A DNA stretch of 64,000 nucleotides, from positions 620,001 through 684,000 of the forward strand of contig JANEZZ010002706.1 in NCBI GenBank assembly GCA_026122225.1. Direction: 5' to 3'. A model generated the notes under the pieces. The model was not told where the DNA came from. It searched no databases and saw nothing but the letters and a program-made list of their open reading frames with translations. Below are positions 43,525 through 54,624 of this stretch, one piece after another. Within the stretch, counting starts at the first letter, position 1. Every line of letters begins with the position of its first letter. The position numbers and the translations under genes are program-made. Source of the stretch: Heloderma charlesbogerti. Lineage: Eukaryota > Chordata > Lepidosauria > Squamata > Helodermatidae.

Positions 43525-43665
43525 CAACTGTTCCCAATTTTGGGGCTCGAATTGTTGCTGGACTGCAACCCTCCATCATCTGTGATAATTGGCTGTACTG
43601 GCCAGGGATGATTGGAGCTGTAGCCAACAACATCTAGGAGACCCATGGTTGGGAAAGGCTGCTCT
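43525..43665. repeat. Foldback hAT-like MITE
   Basis: CAACTGTTCCCAATTTTGGG opposes CCCATGGTTGGGAAAGGCTG; the core holds TGGACTGCAACCCTCCATCA. It sits almost directly after the previous copy. Confidence 0.7.
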
Positions 43666-44445
43666 GCAGGAATAATCATCTGTAAAAAACACAAACATAA
43701 ACAGCCATATTGTCAAAGCTTAAAACTGGGTCGCCCCAGAGAAGTTGCCAGAAATCACACGATTACCACTAGGTGGCAACCTTCCTCCTTGTATTGTTAA
43801 TCCAGCAAGTCTGAACATGGGCACGTATGGGAATTTCGTTTCTGTTCGCAAATCAAACTAATATGTTGGATTTGCAACCCTGAACAAGCAGGAACACTTT
43901 TTTTGTTGTTTTTGAGAAATTGGGGTTTTTTTTAAAAAAATGCGCACTTTGAAATGTGTGCTTTCTAAATCATGGAGGAGCCTCCATAGGTACAGGATTC
44001 CCCACCCCACCCCCCCATGGCTTGACAAGTGACAGACAGCACAGCAAGGGGGATGGTGGCAGTAGAGGCTGGTGGCTCCAATATTAGTGGGGTGGTGAAT
44101 CCACTCCGGGTTTCAGTCAGAACTCTAAAAGAGCCATCCTTTAGAGGTGCGGAAGTTTCAGCTATTGAGTGGTATAGAAATGAAATATGTAAATCATACA
44201 AATGCTTCTCAATGACCTTTTTATGTTCAGAGACATCCCCCACCCCCACCCCTTTACAGTGGGTGAGCATTCACTAAAAATGCAACTCTCCATCTGCCGA
44301 CAAATGTGGTACTGTCTAGGAAAAGAATTACATTCCGTTGAATATATGACCTGCTGCGAACGCCGACAACTTGGGCTGGGTCTCCTCGTTCCCATTCCTG
44401 CATGGAAGAGGGGTTACAAATGAACCAGAACATCCCATGTTTATT
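43666..44445. other. Intergenic DNA, nothing firmly assigned
   Basis: An AT-rich stretch near 43800-43970 (GGGAATTTCGTTTCTGTTCG) resembles foldback elements. GGTTTCAGTCAGAACTCTAA near 44108 is repeated at 62488 and, inverted, at about 62538, so a dispersed repeat is present. Confidence 0.35.
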
Positions 44446-44580
44446 GCAGGGGTGGGCAGCGTATGACCCTCCAGATGTTTTGGCCTACAACTCCCATCAG
44501 CCCTAGCCCACATAGACAATGATGAGGGATCGTGGGAGTTGTATGTGAAAACATCTGGGGGGCGCCCAGGCTGCCCAGCC
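44446..44580. repeat. Foldback hAT-like MITE
   Basis: GCAGGGGTGGGCAGCGTATG and CAGGCTGCCCAGCCC ends; TTTTGGCCTACAACTCCCAT faces GGGAGTTGTATGTGAAAACA. Confidence 0.8.
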
Positions 44581-44854
44581 CACGTTAGCGCGTCACAGGG
44601 ATCTTCTTGAAGCAATGCCAGAGCTCTCGGCCTCTGTCCATTATTCCCACGTGCCGCCCATTTTGAAAATGGTTGTGACAAACTCGCCCGGTCCCCAAAC
44701 CTGTGCTTAGGGTTGGCTTTGTTGCCATCAGCAGATGATTCGCCAGTTCAGGACACCATTCAGGCCTTTCAAGGTTGCTGTTCGGCGTCTGAAGGATAAA
44801 GACAGCAGAGCCAATTCAAATGTTAAGGAAGAGCAGCTGCCCTGGGAAAGCACC

Positions 44855-44990
44855 ATTTGGGTGAGTGTTTGAATGCTTCCCTGAACATCAAAACACTCCG
44901 CATGTGGAAAGCTAGCATGTCAGGGACAAAGCTAGGCGTGAACCTTCCTTGGGATGTGCTAAGTTTCCACATATTGGAGGAAGAAAGGCA
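44855..44990. repeat. Unclassified repeat related to 5085-5620
   Basis: GTGGAAAGCTAGCATGTCAG and GGGATGTGCTAAGTTTCCAC form a loose inverted pair and resemble parts of 5506-5570. Confidence 0.35.
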
Positions 44991-45117
44991 GGGATGGGCA
45001 CAAGATAGATGTGCTGGACCTCACCTCCCAGAATCCCCAGCCAGCATGACCAATGGTCAGGAATTCTGGGAGCTGAAGTCCAAAACATCTGGAGATGTCC
45101 TTCCTGCCCGCCTCTTG
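44990..45117. repeat. Foldback hAT-like MITE
   Basis: CTGGACCTCACCTCCCAGAA on one side and TTCTGGGAGCTGAAGTCCAA on the other are inverse; ends GGGATGGGCACAAG / CTTCCTGCCC are degraded. Confidence 0.7.
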
Positions 45118-45119
45118 AC

Positions 45120-46730
45120 ATAACTTGTCATTCTAACTTGTCATCCCACCAAGCCCCCGCCAGGCTTGGTGCCAGCATGTGTCATTCCTTGGTTGCAACG
45201 GGGGCCACCCCCATAGCTGATTCCTACTTCACCCCATCCCAACTGGGTGCCCCCCTGTGGGAATCTTAATTTCCCTCAATGCCCCAGAGTTATGCTATGC
45301 CGGGGGCACTGTGGGAAATTTAGATGGCAGCCCACCCAACATTCATCAGATTGCTGCTGCCTGCCTACCTGCCTGCTTGGGGGTGGGGGCTACTAATATA
45401 CAAGGGGGGGACACAAATGATCATTTTGCTGAGGACACCCCACAAATGTAGGCCTGGCCTGGCCTGGCCTGGCCCACGGCATTCAGAAGTAGTGTGTACC
45501 ATGTAGGGGTTTTTTTGGCCCTGAATGTTTGAACTGGATCTGAGAACTTCCGTGAGCTCTGGGGTTGAATCTTGCATGCACACAGCTTCTATATCCATGC
45601 AAAGAGCTATTCCTGTGCAGTGTAAGATCTCCTGTTCAGCTTTCAGTCTGAGTTTCCCTCCACCAGAACTCACCAGGCAGCATGATATGATAACAGTGAG
45701 GTACAGAGGCCAAGGCTGGCACCCAGTCCCTGCTGATGGGATCAGGCACAGCAAAAGCACGTTCGTGAACGGGGTGAGATATGGATGTCTGAACAAGCAA
45801 CACACACAGAATCTGCGAGGAGCGCAAACTCCATGCTGTGTCCTGACGGAAGCCACAGGTGGGTGGAAGGGGGGAAGGTTGGTGTAACATTTCTTCTAAA
45901 CCACCTCAAGCGTATGGGCAGACCACTAGGCATGGAAGTCTATGAATAAAAGTGAGTTAACAAGAACCAGGAATGGCCCTGCTTGCACATTCAGCATCAT
46001 GATCAGTGCAAATAAAAGCAAGACGTTCTATGAAGTTCTCCTAGTGCCAGGTGGGCAACCTCTCCTGGTCTGGAGACTAGTTGCCCCCCTGACCAAGGCA
46101 GCGGGTTAGATGATGTCAAGGGACTGGAACCTGCCCCTCCCCCTTCCATTGCATCATCCAGCCCCACCTACTTTTCCTTTCTCCACCGGGAGGGGAGTGG
46201 CACACAGGAAAATCCCTTTGTTATCGCTGATTACGGATGGGAGATAATACGAGGATTCATTTCCCCCGCCTCATCCCCAAGCCTCCAGTAGCCTCCGGGC
46301 CAAGGGCACAGTTTGAGGAGGAGGGGGCTCACGAAGGGTGCCCAGCCCTCCATGAGCTGGATTATGCCCAAGGGCGAGAGTTTACCTGCTGCTGTGCTAG
46401 CTGGATGATCGGTGGTCTTGTGGGAGGGGGTTGGTCACAGAGGAGCACAGCTCTGGGGCTTTTTCCAGAACCAGAGCACCAGTGTAACTGTAGGTTGGTC
46501 CCTGCTCTGGCAAATGAGGTATCTTTGGGGGCCATTTGTTCAGCTGCACGGAATATGCTAATTTTGAGACAAATATCAAAATCAGAGAACATTGGGCACA
46601 GCCCTTGTGAACTGACTAGCGAGTAGTCCTCACACTCTTCAGGAGAGGAAATAAATGAAGGCTGTGCCAACCCCCCTGCCCAACCCACTGTAGATCCCCC
46701 CCCGTGGAATTTAGCTGTGTGTATGAGAGC
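45120..46730. other. Intergenic DNA, nothing recognised
   Basis: Contains a (CCTGG)n patch at about 45453-45475 and the GGGCACTGTGGGAAATTTAG block shared with 5402. No coding signal was seen. Confidence 0.4.
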
Positions 46731-46732
46731 TA

Positions 46733-46788
46733 GGGTGGCCATGCGTCCTACTTTACAGAGGATGTTCCTCTATTTAAAGGGCAGTCTG
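46733..46788 (+). repeat. Mariner-like MITE, left part, split by BovB
   Basis: It follows TA (46731-46732) and starts GGGTGGCCATGCGTCCTACT. It breaks at CAGTCTG (46782-46788), the duplicated BovB target. Its other half is 50420-50467. Confidence 0.75.
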
Positions 46789-46825
46789 GCGAAGGGGCTT
46801 GCGTAACTCAGTGAAGCCATAAGCT

Positions 46826-47971
46826 ATGCCGTGCAGGGCCACCCAAGACGGACAGGTCATGGCAGAGAGTTCTGACAAAATGTGGTCCACTGGAGAAGGA
46901 AATGGCAACCCACTCCAGTGTCCTTGCCAAGAAAACCCCATGGAACGTATCACAAGGCTAAAAGAGATGACGCCGGAAGATGAGCCCCGCAGGTCGGAAG
47001 GTGTCCAATATACTACTGGGGAAGAGCAGAGGGAATTTCCAAGTAGTGCCAGAAAGAGTGAAGTGGCTGGGCCAAAGCCGAAAGGACACTCAGCTGTGGA
47101 TGTGTCTGGTGGTAAAAAGAAAATCCGATGCTGTAAAGAACGATATTGTTTAGGAACCTGGAATGTCAGATCAATGAATCAAGGGAAGCTGGAGGTGGTC
47201 AAACATGAGATGGCAAGATTGAACATCGACATCTTGGGAATCAGCGAACTCAAATGCACAAGCATGGGCAAATGTAATTCAGGTGACCATTATATCTACT
47301 ACTATGGGCAAGAATCCCTTAGAAGAAATGGAGTAGCACTCATAGTCAACAGAAGGGTGGGAAAAGCAGTACTGGGGTACAATCTCAAAAACGATAGAAT
47401 GATCTCAGTACGAATCCAAGGCAAACCATTCAACATCACAGTAATTCAAGTCTATGCCCCAACCACTGAGGCCGAAGAAGCTGAGGTTGATCGGTTCTAT
47501 GAAGACCTACAACACCTTCTAGAACTAACACCAAAAAAAGATGTCCTTTTCATCATAGGGGATTGGAATGCTAAAGTAGGAAGTCAAGAAATAACCGGGA
47601 TAACAGGCAAGCATGGCCTTGGTGTACAAAATGAAGCAGGACAAAGGCTAATAGAGTTTTGTCAAGAGAACATGCTGATCATAGCAAACATGCTTTTCCA
47701 ACAGCACAAGAGGCGACTCTACACATGGACATCACCAGATGGTCAATATCAAAATCAGATTGATTATGTCCTTTGCAGCCAAAGATGGAGAAGCTCTATA
47801 CAGTCAGTAAAAACAAGACCTGGAGCTGACTGTGGCTCAGATCATGAGCTGCTTCTTGCAAAATTTCGGCTGAAATTGAAGAACGTAGGGAAAACCACTA
47901 AACCATTCAGGTATGACCTAAATCATATCCCTTATGAATATACAGTGGAGGTGAGGAATAGATTTAGGTGA
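46826..47971 (+). pseudogene. BovB APE-type endonuclease domain (381 codons, intact motifs)
   Basis: After about 100 leader residues the frame shows the APE blocks in order: LGTWNVRSMNQGKLE, then DILGISELKC (catalytic Glu), VIQVYAPTTEAEEAE, FIIGDWNAKVGSQE (Asp/Asn), NQIDYVLCSQRW and DCGSDHELLLAKF (terminal Asp-His). All nuclease residues I expect are present. The frame stops at TGA 47969-47971, where the sister copy at 42700 has a Gly codon (GGA). The enzyme would nick target DNA to prime reverse transcription. Confidence 0.9.
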
Positions 47972-48062
47972 TTAGACCTGATAGACAGAGTGCCTGAGGA
48001 ACTATGGACGGAGGTCCGTAACATTGTTCAGGAGGCAGCAACTCAGTCCATCCCAAAGAAAA

Positions 48063-48067
48063 AGAAA
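48063..48067 (+). repeat. Target-site duplication of the LTR, left copy
   Basis: AGAAA, repeated at 48496-48500 on the other side of the TG...CA segment. Confidence 0.85.
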
Positions 48068-48495
48068 TGCAAGTGTAGTAGCAATGTAGAAGGTCAGACT
48101 AAGTAGCCTCATGCCTCATGCTCTTGCTGAGCTCTTGCTCTCTTGAATATATGTTTGTAAGCTGACGAGACACAGGAATTTCTTATCTTGTCAGCAAGGC
48201 TAAGGTCAATACAGAGTTGTATATCATGTTCCCTGCTTATCATGTCCTATAACCCATTTCCTGGGATATAAACAATGGTGCTAAGAGAGGAAATGTTGAG
48301 GACTGCAACCCCACATGGGAGGGAGAGGAGGAGCCGTTTCCTATGTGTCACAATATCTATAAAAACAATCTGCTGATGTAAATTGGGGCTTTTGGCTCTT
48401 TGGAAGTGATTCCAGCCATAAAGCCCGCGCGTTAATAAAGAAAAACCCTTTTTCCTTCACTCAGTGGTCTCTCTGACTCTGCTTTCTGCAACACA
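48068..48495 (+). mobile_element. Solo LTR of a retrovirus-like element inside BovB, 428 bp
   Basis: It starts TGCAAGTG and ends GCAACACA, has CTATAAAAACA (TATA box, 48358) and AATAAA (48434) in the + orientation, and is bounded by AGAAA duplications. Comparison with the BovB copy at 42590 shows that exactly this block is extra: the BovB sequence CCCAAAGAAAAAGAAA resumes as AGAAAGCA. No gag, pol or env remains, so it is the recombined remnant of an old insertion. The class is undetermined. Confidence 0.92.
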
Positions 48496-49231
48496 AGAAA
48501 GCATTTGTCTGTCTGATGAGGCTTTACAAGTAGCTGAAGAAAGAAGGGAAGTGAAAAGCAAAGGAGAAAGGGGAAGATATACCCAACTGAATGCAGAGTT
48601 CCAGAGAATAGCAAGGAGAGACAAGAAGGCCTTCTTAAATGAACAATGCAAGGAAATCGAGGAAAACAATAGAATGGGAAAGACTAGAGATCTTTTCAAG
48701 AAAATCGGAGATCTCAAGGGAACGTTTTGTGCAAAGACGGGCATGATCAAGGACAAAGAAGGCAGGGACCTAACAGAAGCAGATGAGATTAAGAAGAGGT
48801 GGAAAGAATACACAGAAGAACTATACAGGAAATATCTTAATGTCCCTGATAGCCATGATAGTGCGGTCACTGAACTTGAGCCGGACATCCTAGAGGGTGA
48901 AGTCAAGTGGGCCTTAGGAAGCATTACTAACAACAAAGCTAGCGGAGATGATAATATTCCAGCTGAACTATTTAAAATCCTAAAAAATGATGCTGTTAAA
49001 GTGCTGCACTCAATATGCCAACGAATTTGGAACACTCAACAGTGGCCACAAGACTGGAAAAGGTGGTCAGTTTACATTCCAATTCCAAAGAAGGGCAATG
49101 CCAAAGAGTGTTCAAACTACCGTACAATTGCGCTCATTTCGCATGCCAGCAAGGTGATGCTCAAAATCCTACAAGCTAGGCTTCAGCTGTATGTGAACCG
49201 AGAACTACTGGAAGTACAAGCTGGGTTTTGA
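48464..49231 (+). pseudogene. BovB RT N-terminal part, chimeric frame starting in the LTR
   Basis: The open frame begins in the LTR end (MVSLTLLSATQES) and passes without a stop into the BovB linker (CLSDEALQVAEERREVKSKG), then AEFQRIARRDKKAFLNEQCK, NKASGDDNIPAELFKILKND and RWSVYIPIPKKGNAKECSNY, ending LEVQAGF at TGA 49229-49231, where the sister copy has Arg. The LTR-LINE fusion is accidental; nothing indicates it is translated. Confidence 0.85.
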
Positions 49232-50026
49232 AGAGGCAGAGGAACTAGAGATCAAATCGCCAACATTCGCTGGATCATGGAGAAAGCAAGAGAATTCCAG
49301 AAAAACGTCTATTTCTGCTTCATTGACTATGCTAAAGCCTTTGATTGTGTGGATCACAACAAACTGTGGCAAATTTTTCAACAGATGGGAGTACCAGACC
49401 ACCTTACCTGTCTCCTGAGAAACCTGTATGAGGGTCAAGAAGCAACAGTAAGAACCAGACATGGAACAACCGATTGGTTCAAAATTGGGAAAGGAGTACG
49501 GCAAGGCTGCATATTGTCGTCCTGCTTATTTAACTTATATGCAGAGTACATCATGAGAAACGCCAGGTTGGATGAATCACAGGTCGGAATTAAGATTACT
49601 GGGAGAATTATCAACAACCTCAGATACGCAGATGATACCACCCTAATGGCAGAAAGCGAAGAGGATCTAAAGAGCCTCTTGTTGAGGGTGAAAGTGGAGA
49701 GTGCAAAAGCTGGTTTGAAACTCAACATTAAAAAAACTAAGATCATGGCATCTGGCCCCATCACTTCCTGGCATATAGAAGGGGAAGAAATGGAAGCAGT
49801 GACAAATTTTATTTTCTTGGGCTCCAAGATCACCGCAGACGGTGACTGTAGCCATGAAATTAAAAGACGCTTGCTCCTTGGGAAGAAAGCTATGGCAAAC
49901 CTAGACAGCATAGTAAGAAGCAGAGACATCACCTTGCTGACAAAGGTCCGCATAATCAAAGCTATGGTTTTCCCAGTAGTAACATATGGCTGTGAGAGCT
50001 GGACTATAAGGAAGGCTGAGCGCTGA
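49232..50026 (+). pseudogene. BovB reverse transcriptase core with intact YADD box
   Basis: The frame continues after the stop with RGRGTRDQIANIRWIMEKAR, VYFCFIDYAKAFDCVDHNKL (motif A), KGVRQGCILSSCLFNLYAEY (motif B) and NNLRYADDTTLMAESEEDLK (motif C, YADD at 49625-49636). It then gives FIFLGSKITADGDCSHEIKR and YGCESWTIRKAER, ending at TGA 50024-50026. All catalytic aspartates are present, unlike the copy at 40700. Confidence 0.92.
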
Positions 50027-50395
50027 AGAATTGATGCTTTCGAACTGTGGTGCTGGAGAAGACTCTTACGAGTCCCCTGGACTGCAAGGAGGTCAAATCA
50101 GTCAATCCTAAAGGAAATCAACCCTGAGTGCTCATTGGAAGGACAGATACTGAAGCTGAAGCTCAAATATTTTGGCCATCAAATGCGAAGAGGAAACTCT
50201 CTGGAAAAGACCCTGATGCTGGGAAGGATTGAAGGCAAAAGGAGAAGGGGACGGCAGAGGATGAGATGGCTAGATAGCATCACCGATGCAATGAATATGA
50301 ACTTGAGCATACTCCGGGAGAGAGTGGAGGACAGGAAGGCCTGGCGTGCTATGGTCCATGGGGTCACGAAGAGTCGGACACGACTGCACGACTGA
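50027..50395 (+). pseudogene. BovB ORF C-terminal domain
   Basis: In frame after the stop it reads RIDAFELWCWRRLLRVPWTA, RRSNQSILKEINPECSLEGQ, RRRGRQRMRWLDSITDAMNM and AWRAMVHGVTKSRTRLHD, then a stop and the 3' tail. The stop at 50024 stands where an Arg is expected, consistent with a CGA-to-TGA change. Confidence 0.9.
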
Positions 50396-50419
50396 ACAAC
50401 AACAACTGGAGACAGTCTG

Positions 50420-50467
50420 CTATTTTAATTTTATTTGTTGGCGGGGGAGGAATGTGAGTGGCCACCC
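50420..50467 (+). repeat. Mariner-like MITE, right part
   Basis: Ends TGAGTGGCCACCC followed by TA (50468-50469), the inverted match of GGGTGGCCA at 46733. Confidence 0.7.
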
Positions 50468-50469
50468 TA

Positions 50470-51235
50470 ACTGAGAGCAAGTCCCCTTCCAGTTTTTAAC
50501 TCTTCTCCTTGGGCAGCTGGCTCACCTGCTTCACTCCTTTTCCCTCTGCAGCCCTTGGGATGTTCTCTCGAATGTGCTGACACATTCATTCTTGGGTGGG
50601 GCAGCGCGAGATAAAGAGACAGAGACAGACCAGCCCTGGAATTCGAGCAGAGCTAGGTCACATTCAATCGACAGACAGGCTCTTGCTTGGGTTGATGAAT
50701 GGTGACTGGCTGGGCCGCGTCTTGCTAGCGAAGCAGGAAGTCTGTTGGTGTGGCGTCGATAAGAGACTTTTGTGCAAGCCAAGCCCAGCTATTAACTTGC
50801 AGCCAATTCTGCTGCTGCTGCTGCTGCTGCTACCATTCCACTGTGCCCTGCACAGACAGGGATTTCCGACTGATGCTGCATTTTTCTTGCCTTAGACAAG
50901 CATTTGCTAATTACGTTGCCACCTCTTCCTTGTGATGGTTTCTCTTTGCATTCCAGCAAGGAAGCAAGAGTCATTTCCGTGCCATGGTTCAGTTAAAGGA
51001 AGAGGGTCTTCTGTAGAGATAGAAAAATGCTACAGTCATGCATAGTACCATCCTTCCAGTTTCCAGTTGAAAATTCCATATTTACACCCATGGACACAGG
51101 GGAACAGTTCTGTCTCCTTCCCTGCTTGGTATTTCCATGGTGCGCTGGTCCATTTGCTTGGCACCCATCATCCTGCACATAGCCTCTCTCAACTGACAGA
51201 TACCAGCCCATGGCTTGATTGTTGTGCGCCTGCAG
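50470..51235. other. Intergenic DNA with a (CTG)n repeat
   Basis: (CTG)n at 50809-50831 is the only structure recognised. Confidence 0.45.
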
Positions 51236-51239
51236 CTTT

Positions 51240-51690
51240 TATTATATTTCATTTCATTTATTACATTTCTATACCACCCATTAGCCTAAGCTCTCTGGGT
51301 GGTTTATAAAGATTAACCCCCACCCTAAAAAATACAACATAAAATGCAGTATTAAACCATCTGCATAAAAATATATGAACAATTTTGGGCAATCAACAAT
51401 AAAAATCTCAAGACCCATTAAAAATCTTTATCATATGAAGTCAAATGCCTGGGAGTAGAGGGAAGTCTTAACCTGGCGCCAGAAAGATGACAATTTGGTG
51501 CCAGGAAGACCTCACTAGGGAGAGCATTCCACAGTTGGGGGGGCACCACCGAGGAGGCCCTCTCTCTAGTTGCCATCCTCCAAACTTCCCTCGAAGGAAG
51601 CACTTGCAAGAGGGCCTTCGATGAAGATCATAGTGTATGGGAAGTTCATACCAGGCGAGGCACTCCATCAGTGTACTGCAGTCCTGAACC
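51240..51690 (-). mobile_element. L2-type LINE 3' fragment
   Basis: CATTTATTACATTTCTATAC, then CTCTCTGGGTGGTTTATAAA and CACCGAGGAGGCCCTCTCTC form the inverse of an L2 3' region; the minus strand reads LPSREVWRMATRERASSVVP. Confidence 0.7.
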
Positions 51691-52500
51691 TTGAACTGGG
51701 CTCAGATATGGATGATCCCTGCCCTGTCCCCAACTCTTAAGCTAGAGAGGGAAGCTGGGGCCAGATCTACACCCTGTGTCACATCATGAGGATCACATCA
51801 TAGTAATGCTATAGACCTCCTGCACATTTATACCTCGTAGGACACACAATGACATTTGTTGCAGTATATTGGGTAATGTGGAATAAAACGCAGGAAATAA
51901 CACTATAAAAGTGGCATATAGACTGTGTAATGAGCTCGAAGAGTTATCAGTGCACTTCAATACTGCTATAAAGCAGTAGTGTAGATCTAGCCTCGGTCTC
52001 CTCAACCTCGCCAGAGGGTGAAAAAGACTCACCATGGCAAGGTTGGCAAGTGGATTTATGTTCTCGTGGTTACGCCGGTTTTCTTTCTATTGCTTAACAA
52101 AGAAGTTATGTGTCCCTGCTTCAGTTTTGCTTGTGGTGTTTTCATTGTTTCAATATGTAATTAGAGTTTGAATTTTTGGGTGACCTTGTTCAGATCAAAA
52201 GGTAGCAGTAATAATAACGTCATCATTATTATTCTTTTGTATTATTATTGTTGCTTTATATTGTTGTTTAGTATTAACATACAAATGGGCCAGCACATGT
52301 AGTAATTGCATTTAAATGTGACCAAGCATATGCAGCAAGTAGATTATACTAAGTATACGAATAAGAGTTTTTCCCAGGCTCGGTATCTTGCATGAATCAA
52401 GGCCATCAAGCAGATATTTGCAGAATGGGATGGTAGACTGAGATGCAGAGACTGTACCGCTTCAACATACAGGTAGGCAGTGCCATGTGGGAAAAGTCAT
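51691..52500. other. Intergenic DNA, nothing recognised
   Basis: AT-rich, with ATTATTATT patches near 52220-52265. Confidence 0.45.
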
Positions 52501-52509
52501 ATACTTGTA

Positions 52510-52890
52510 GGGCTCCTTCACCCAGAGCTTTTATCCTGCTGTTGAGGTTGCTCATGCATGGAAGTTTTGGGCCCTTTAGATGACGTCGTGAACCTCCAGG
52601 GTGTCTTCTGCACTAAATGACCTTTATTCCGTTTTTAAATATATCGGAGATAATGAGCCATCAAATTACCCCGCTTGTGTTTCACTTGAGTTCCCTCCGT
52701 AAAAAAGGGAAAGCCGCAAGAAGAGGGGCTGGATCAATGAAACATAGGGAAGACTGAGAGAAGAGGGAGAAGGAGGGGGAAAGGGGAGGGGAGAAAGGAA
52801 GCGCATAAAGGGAGTCCATTGTGATCCTGCATTTAAAATGGAAGCAGAAAGCCCCCTATTAAATGTGGGGTTTTAGGCTGGTGTAGAGAT
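52510..52890 (+). mobile_element. Short DNA transposon-like repeat (family of 2161 and 55380)
   Basis: The ends GGCTCCTTCACCCAGAGC and GGCTGGTGTAGAGATG are loosely inverted. CTTGTAG occurs at both flanks (52503-52509 and 52892-52898). The body shares CATGGAAGTTTTGGGCCC and ATGACGTCGTGAACCTCCAG with the other copies and ends with AAATGGAAGCAGAAAGCCCC, shared with 55380. Confidence 0.65.
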
Positions 52891-52999
52891 GCTTGTAGTA
52901 AATCAAGATATTGGAAGACAGGTTTAGTGCAGCCTTTTCCCTGGTGTGCTAGTTTACCACATGCAGGGAGGTTTTTGTGCAGTGTGCACTGGGAAAGGG

Positions 53000-53635
53000 A
53001 ATCCCGTGGTGTTAGTACATTTTTAGATCCTTGCACTGCAGCTGGCGTTTACTTTTGTTTTATTCTGTTGTGTTAAGCTTTTAATATGGTATTTTCTTAA
53101 GTTTTTGTATTTTAGGGTTTTAAGAGAGCAACCCTATGGCTCCCAGAGACAAATAATGCTGAGGATTCCCCACAGAGTTGCGGTCTTGGAGGGGGAGATC
53201 CAAGGGATTGCTCCCTCCACTCCCAAGGCCCACCCAGCCACCACAGAAAGATCCACGGCAGCTCCCTCTCCCGAGAATGCAGCTCAGACCTTGGGAGGAG
53301 AAAGAAGAGGGAGGGAAGGGGGCATGCCAGTGGGCAAGGTGAGTGAGTTAGACGGGCAAATGTAAAAGGACGCAAAGAGGATTTCCAGGGGATGGAGAGG
53401 ATAAAAAAAGCTTCTGTTGTTCCTCCCACCTTGCCAGCTCTTGCCCAGATACTTGGCGTGCCCGGCAGAGTCTTTCATCCTGTAGAGTAGGATTGTTCTC
53501 AAAGTTCTGTTTTCTGAATCCCCTAGAGAGCTTCAGCTATTGGGCAATATAGAAATATAATAAAACAATACAATACAATAATGGGACAATCCAGAATTCT
53601 ACCACTTCATTCACCAAATCATGCAGTTTGACTCT
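53000..53635. other. Intergenic DNA, nothing recognised
   Basis: An 86-codon open frame at 53105-53365 has no recognisable domain and a composition typical of chance. Confidence 0.45.
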
Positions 53636-53638
53636 GAG

Positions 53639-53639
<1 letters not shown>

Positions 53640-53673
<34 letters not shown>
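53640..53673 (+). repeat. (GT)n microsatellite
   Basis: Seventeen GT units. Confidence 0.95.
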
Positions 53674-53674
<1 letters not shown>

Positions 53675-54620
53675 ATGTATTTTTGTGGGAGGTGGTAAAT
53701 TAAGAGGAGGGAGGGTGTGAGCCTTTTTCCAGGCTCTGGGAAAATGACTGTGAAAGTAAACAGCACCTTAGGACTCCAGGCATATAACAAGCTGCCCCCA
53801 GCAGCTCTCAGTGGCCTTGCTAACTTTCCAGCTAACTGCTGAGTCCGTAGTTGGACTCTGCGGTCATTTCAGGGCCAAAAAACAGGGCTGATCCCTGAAG
53901 CAGCCAAACAGGAGTAAGACAGGGAGGTGTATTAGACACCGAATGTGGGGAGGACATGATTACCACCATGCCCCTTAATTAAAATAATTGGCTTTAATAG
54001 CCAAAGCAAGGAGAGGTGCTGCAATTTCCCATTTTGTAGGGCATTTTTTGCCACCAGGAAGCTGGGGTGTCAGAATTGTTTCTGTGGCTGCACAGCTTTA
54101 ATTGAATCCTCTCCCTCTGCCCGGTTCCCAGGGTGATAGGGATCAGCAATCCGTGGCAGAGCAGAGCTGGACAAAACTGGCGGGGGGTGGGGGTGGAGGT
54201 GGGAAAGGGTTGAGGGGCACAATGACCTCAGTGTGTATCCTTCATTGGCCTTGGGGTTTCCCAAACGGAGGCCCGGAAGGCCCCACTAGTTCCAGAAATT
54301 AGCAACAGGAACACATTGAAAGATTCCAGCGGAGCTAGGATTGCGGGTGTTTATTAACTACACCAACAACCCACCCTTGCCGGGATCAGGCGGCACAAGA
54401 AGCCCCGGCAACCATCTGCCGTGGCTTGAATATTCAAAATGGCCGCCAACAGGCACCACAACCTGCCATGGCTTAAATAAATAAGTCACAGTGGGCTGCG
54501 GGGATCGTGCAAACAGGGTCGACAGGGGGATTTTTTGACTGGGCCAGGCACTATAAATGTAGCTGCTTTTGAGAGGAGTTGAGCTTGCAAACCCTACACC
54601 ATTTCCCAGAGAGGAGATTG
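53674..54620. other. Intergenic DNA, nothing recognised
   Basis: No repeat or gene picked out. Confidence 0.45.
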
Positions 54621-54624
54621 GTAT

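Larger units (their letters stand above)
46789..50412 (+). mobile_element. BovB (RTE) LINE, near full length, carrying a solo LTR
   Basis: Flanked by CAGTCTG on both sides (46782-46788 and 50413-50419). It starts with a short leader and the translation start at 46826 and ends GTCGGACACGACTGCACGAC, then TGAACAACAACAAC. Without the 433-bp LTR insertion and its target repeat it is about 3.2 kb, the usual full length of BovB. Only three in-frame stops (47969, 49229 and 50024), one small frame slip and the LTR disable it, so it is fairly young. Confidence 0.95.

Noticed and set aside
53105..53365. 86-codon open frame as a possible small gene
   Set aside because: Low-complexity composition, no domain, no splice context, and comparable open frames occur on the opposite strand.
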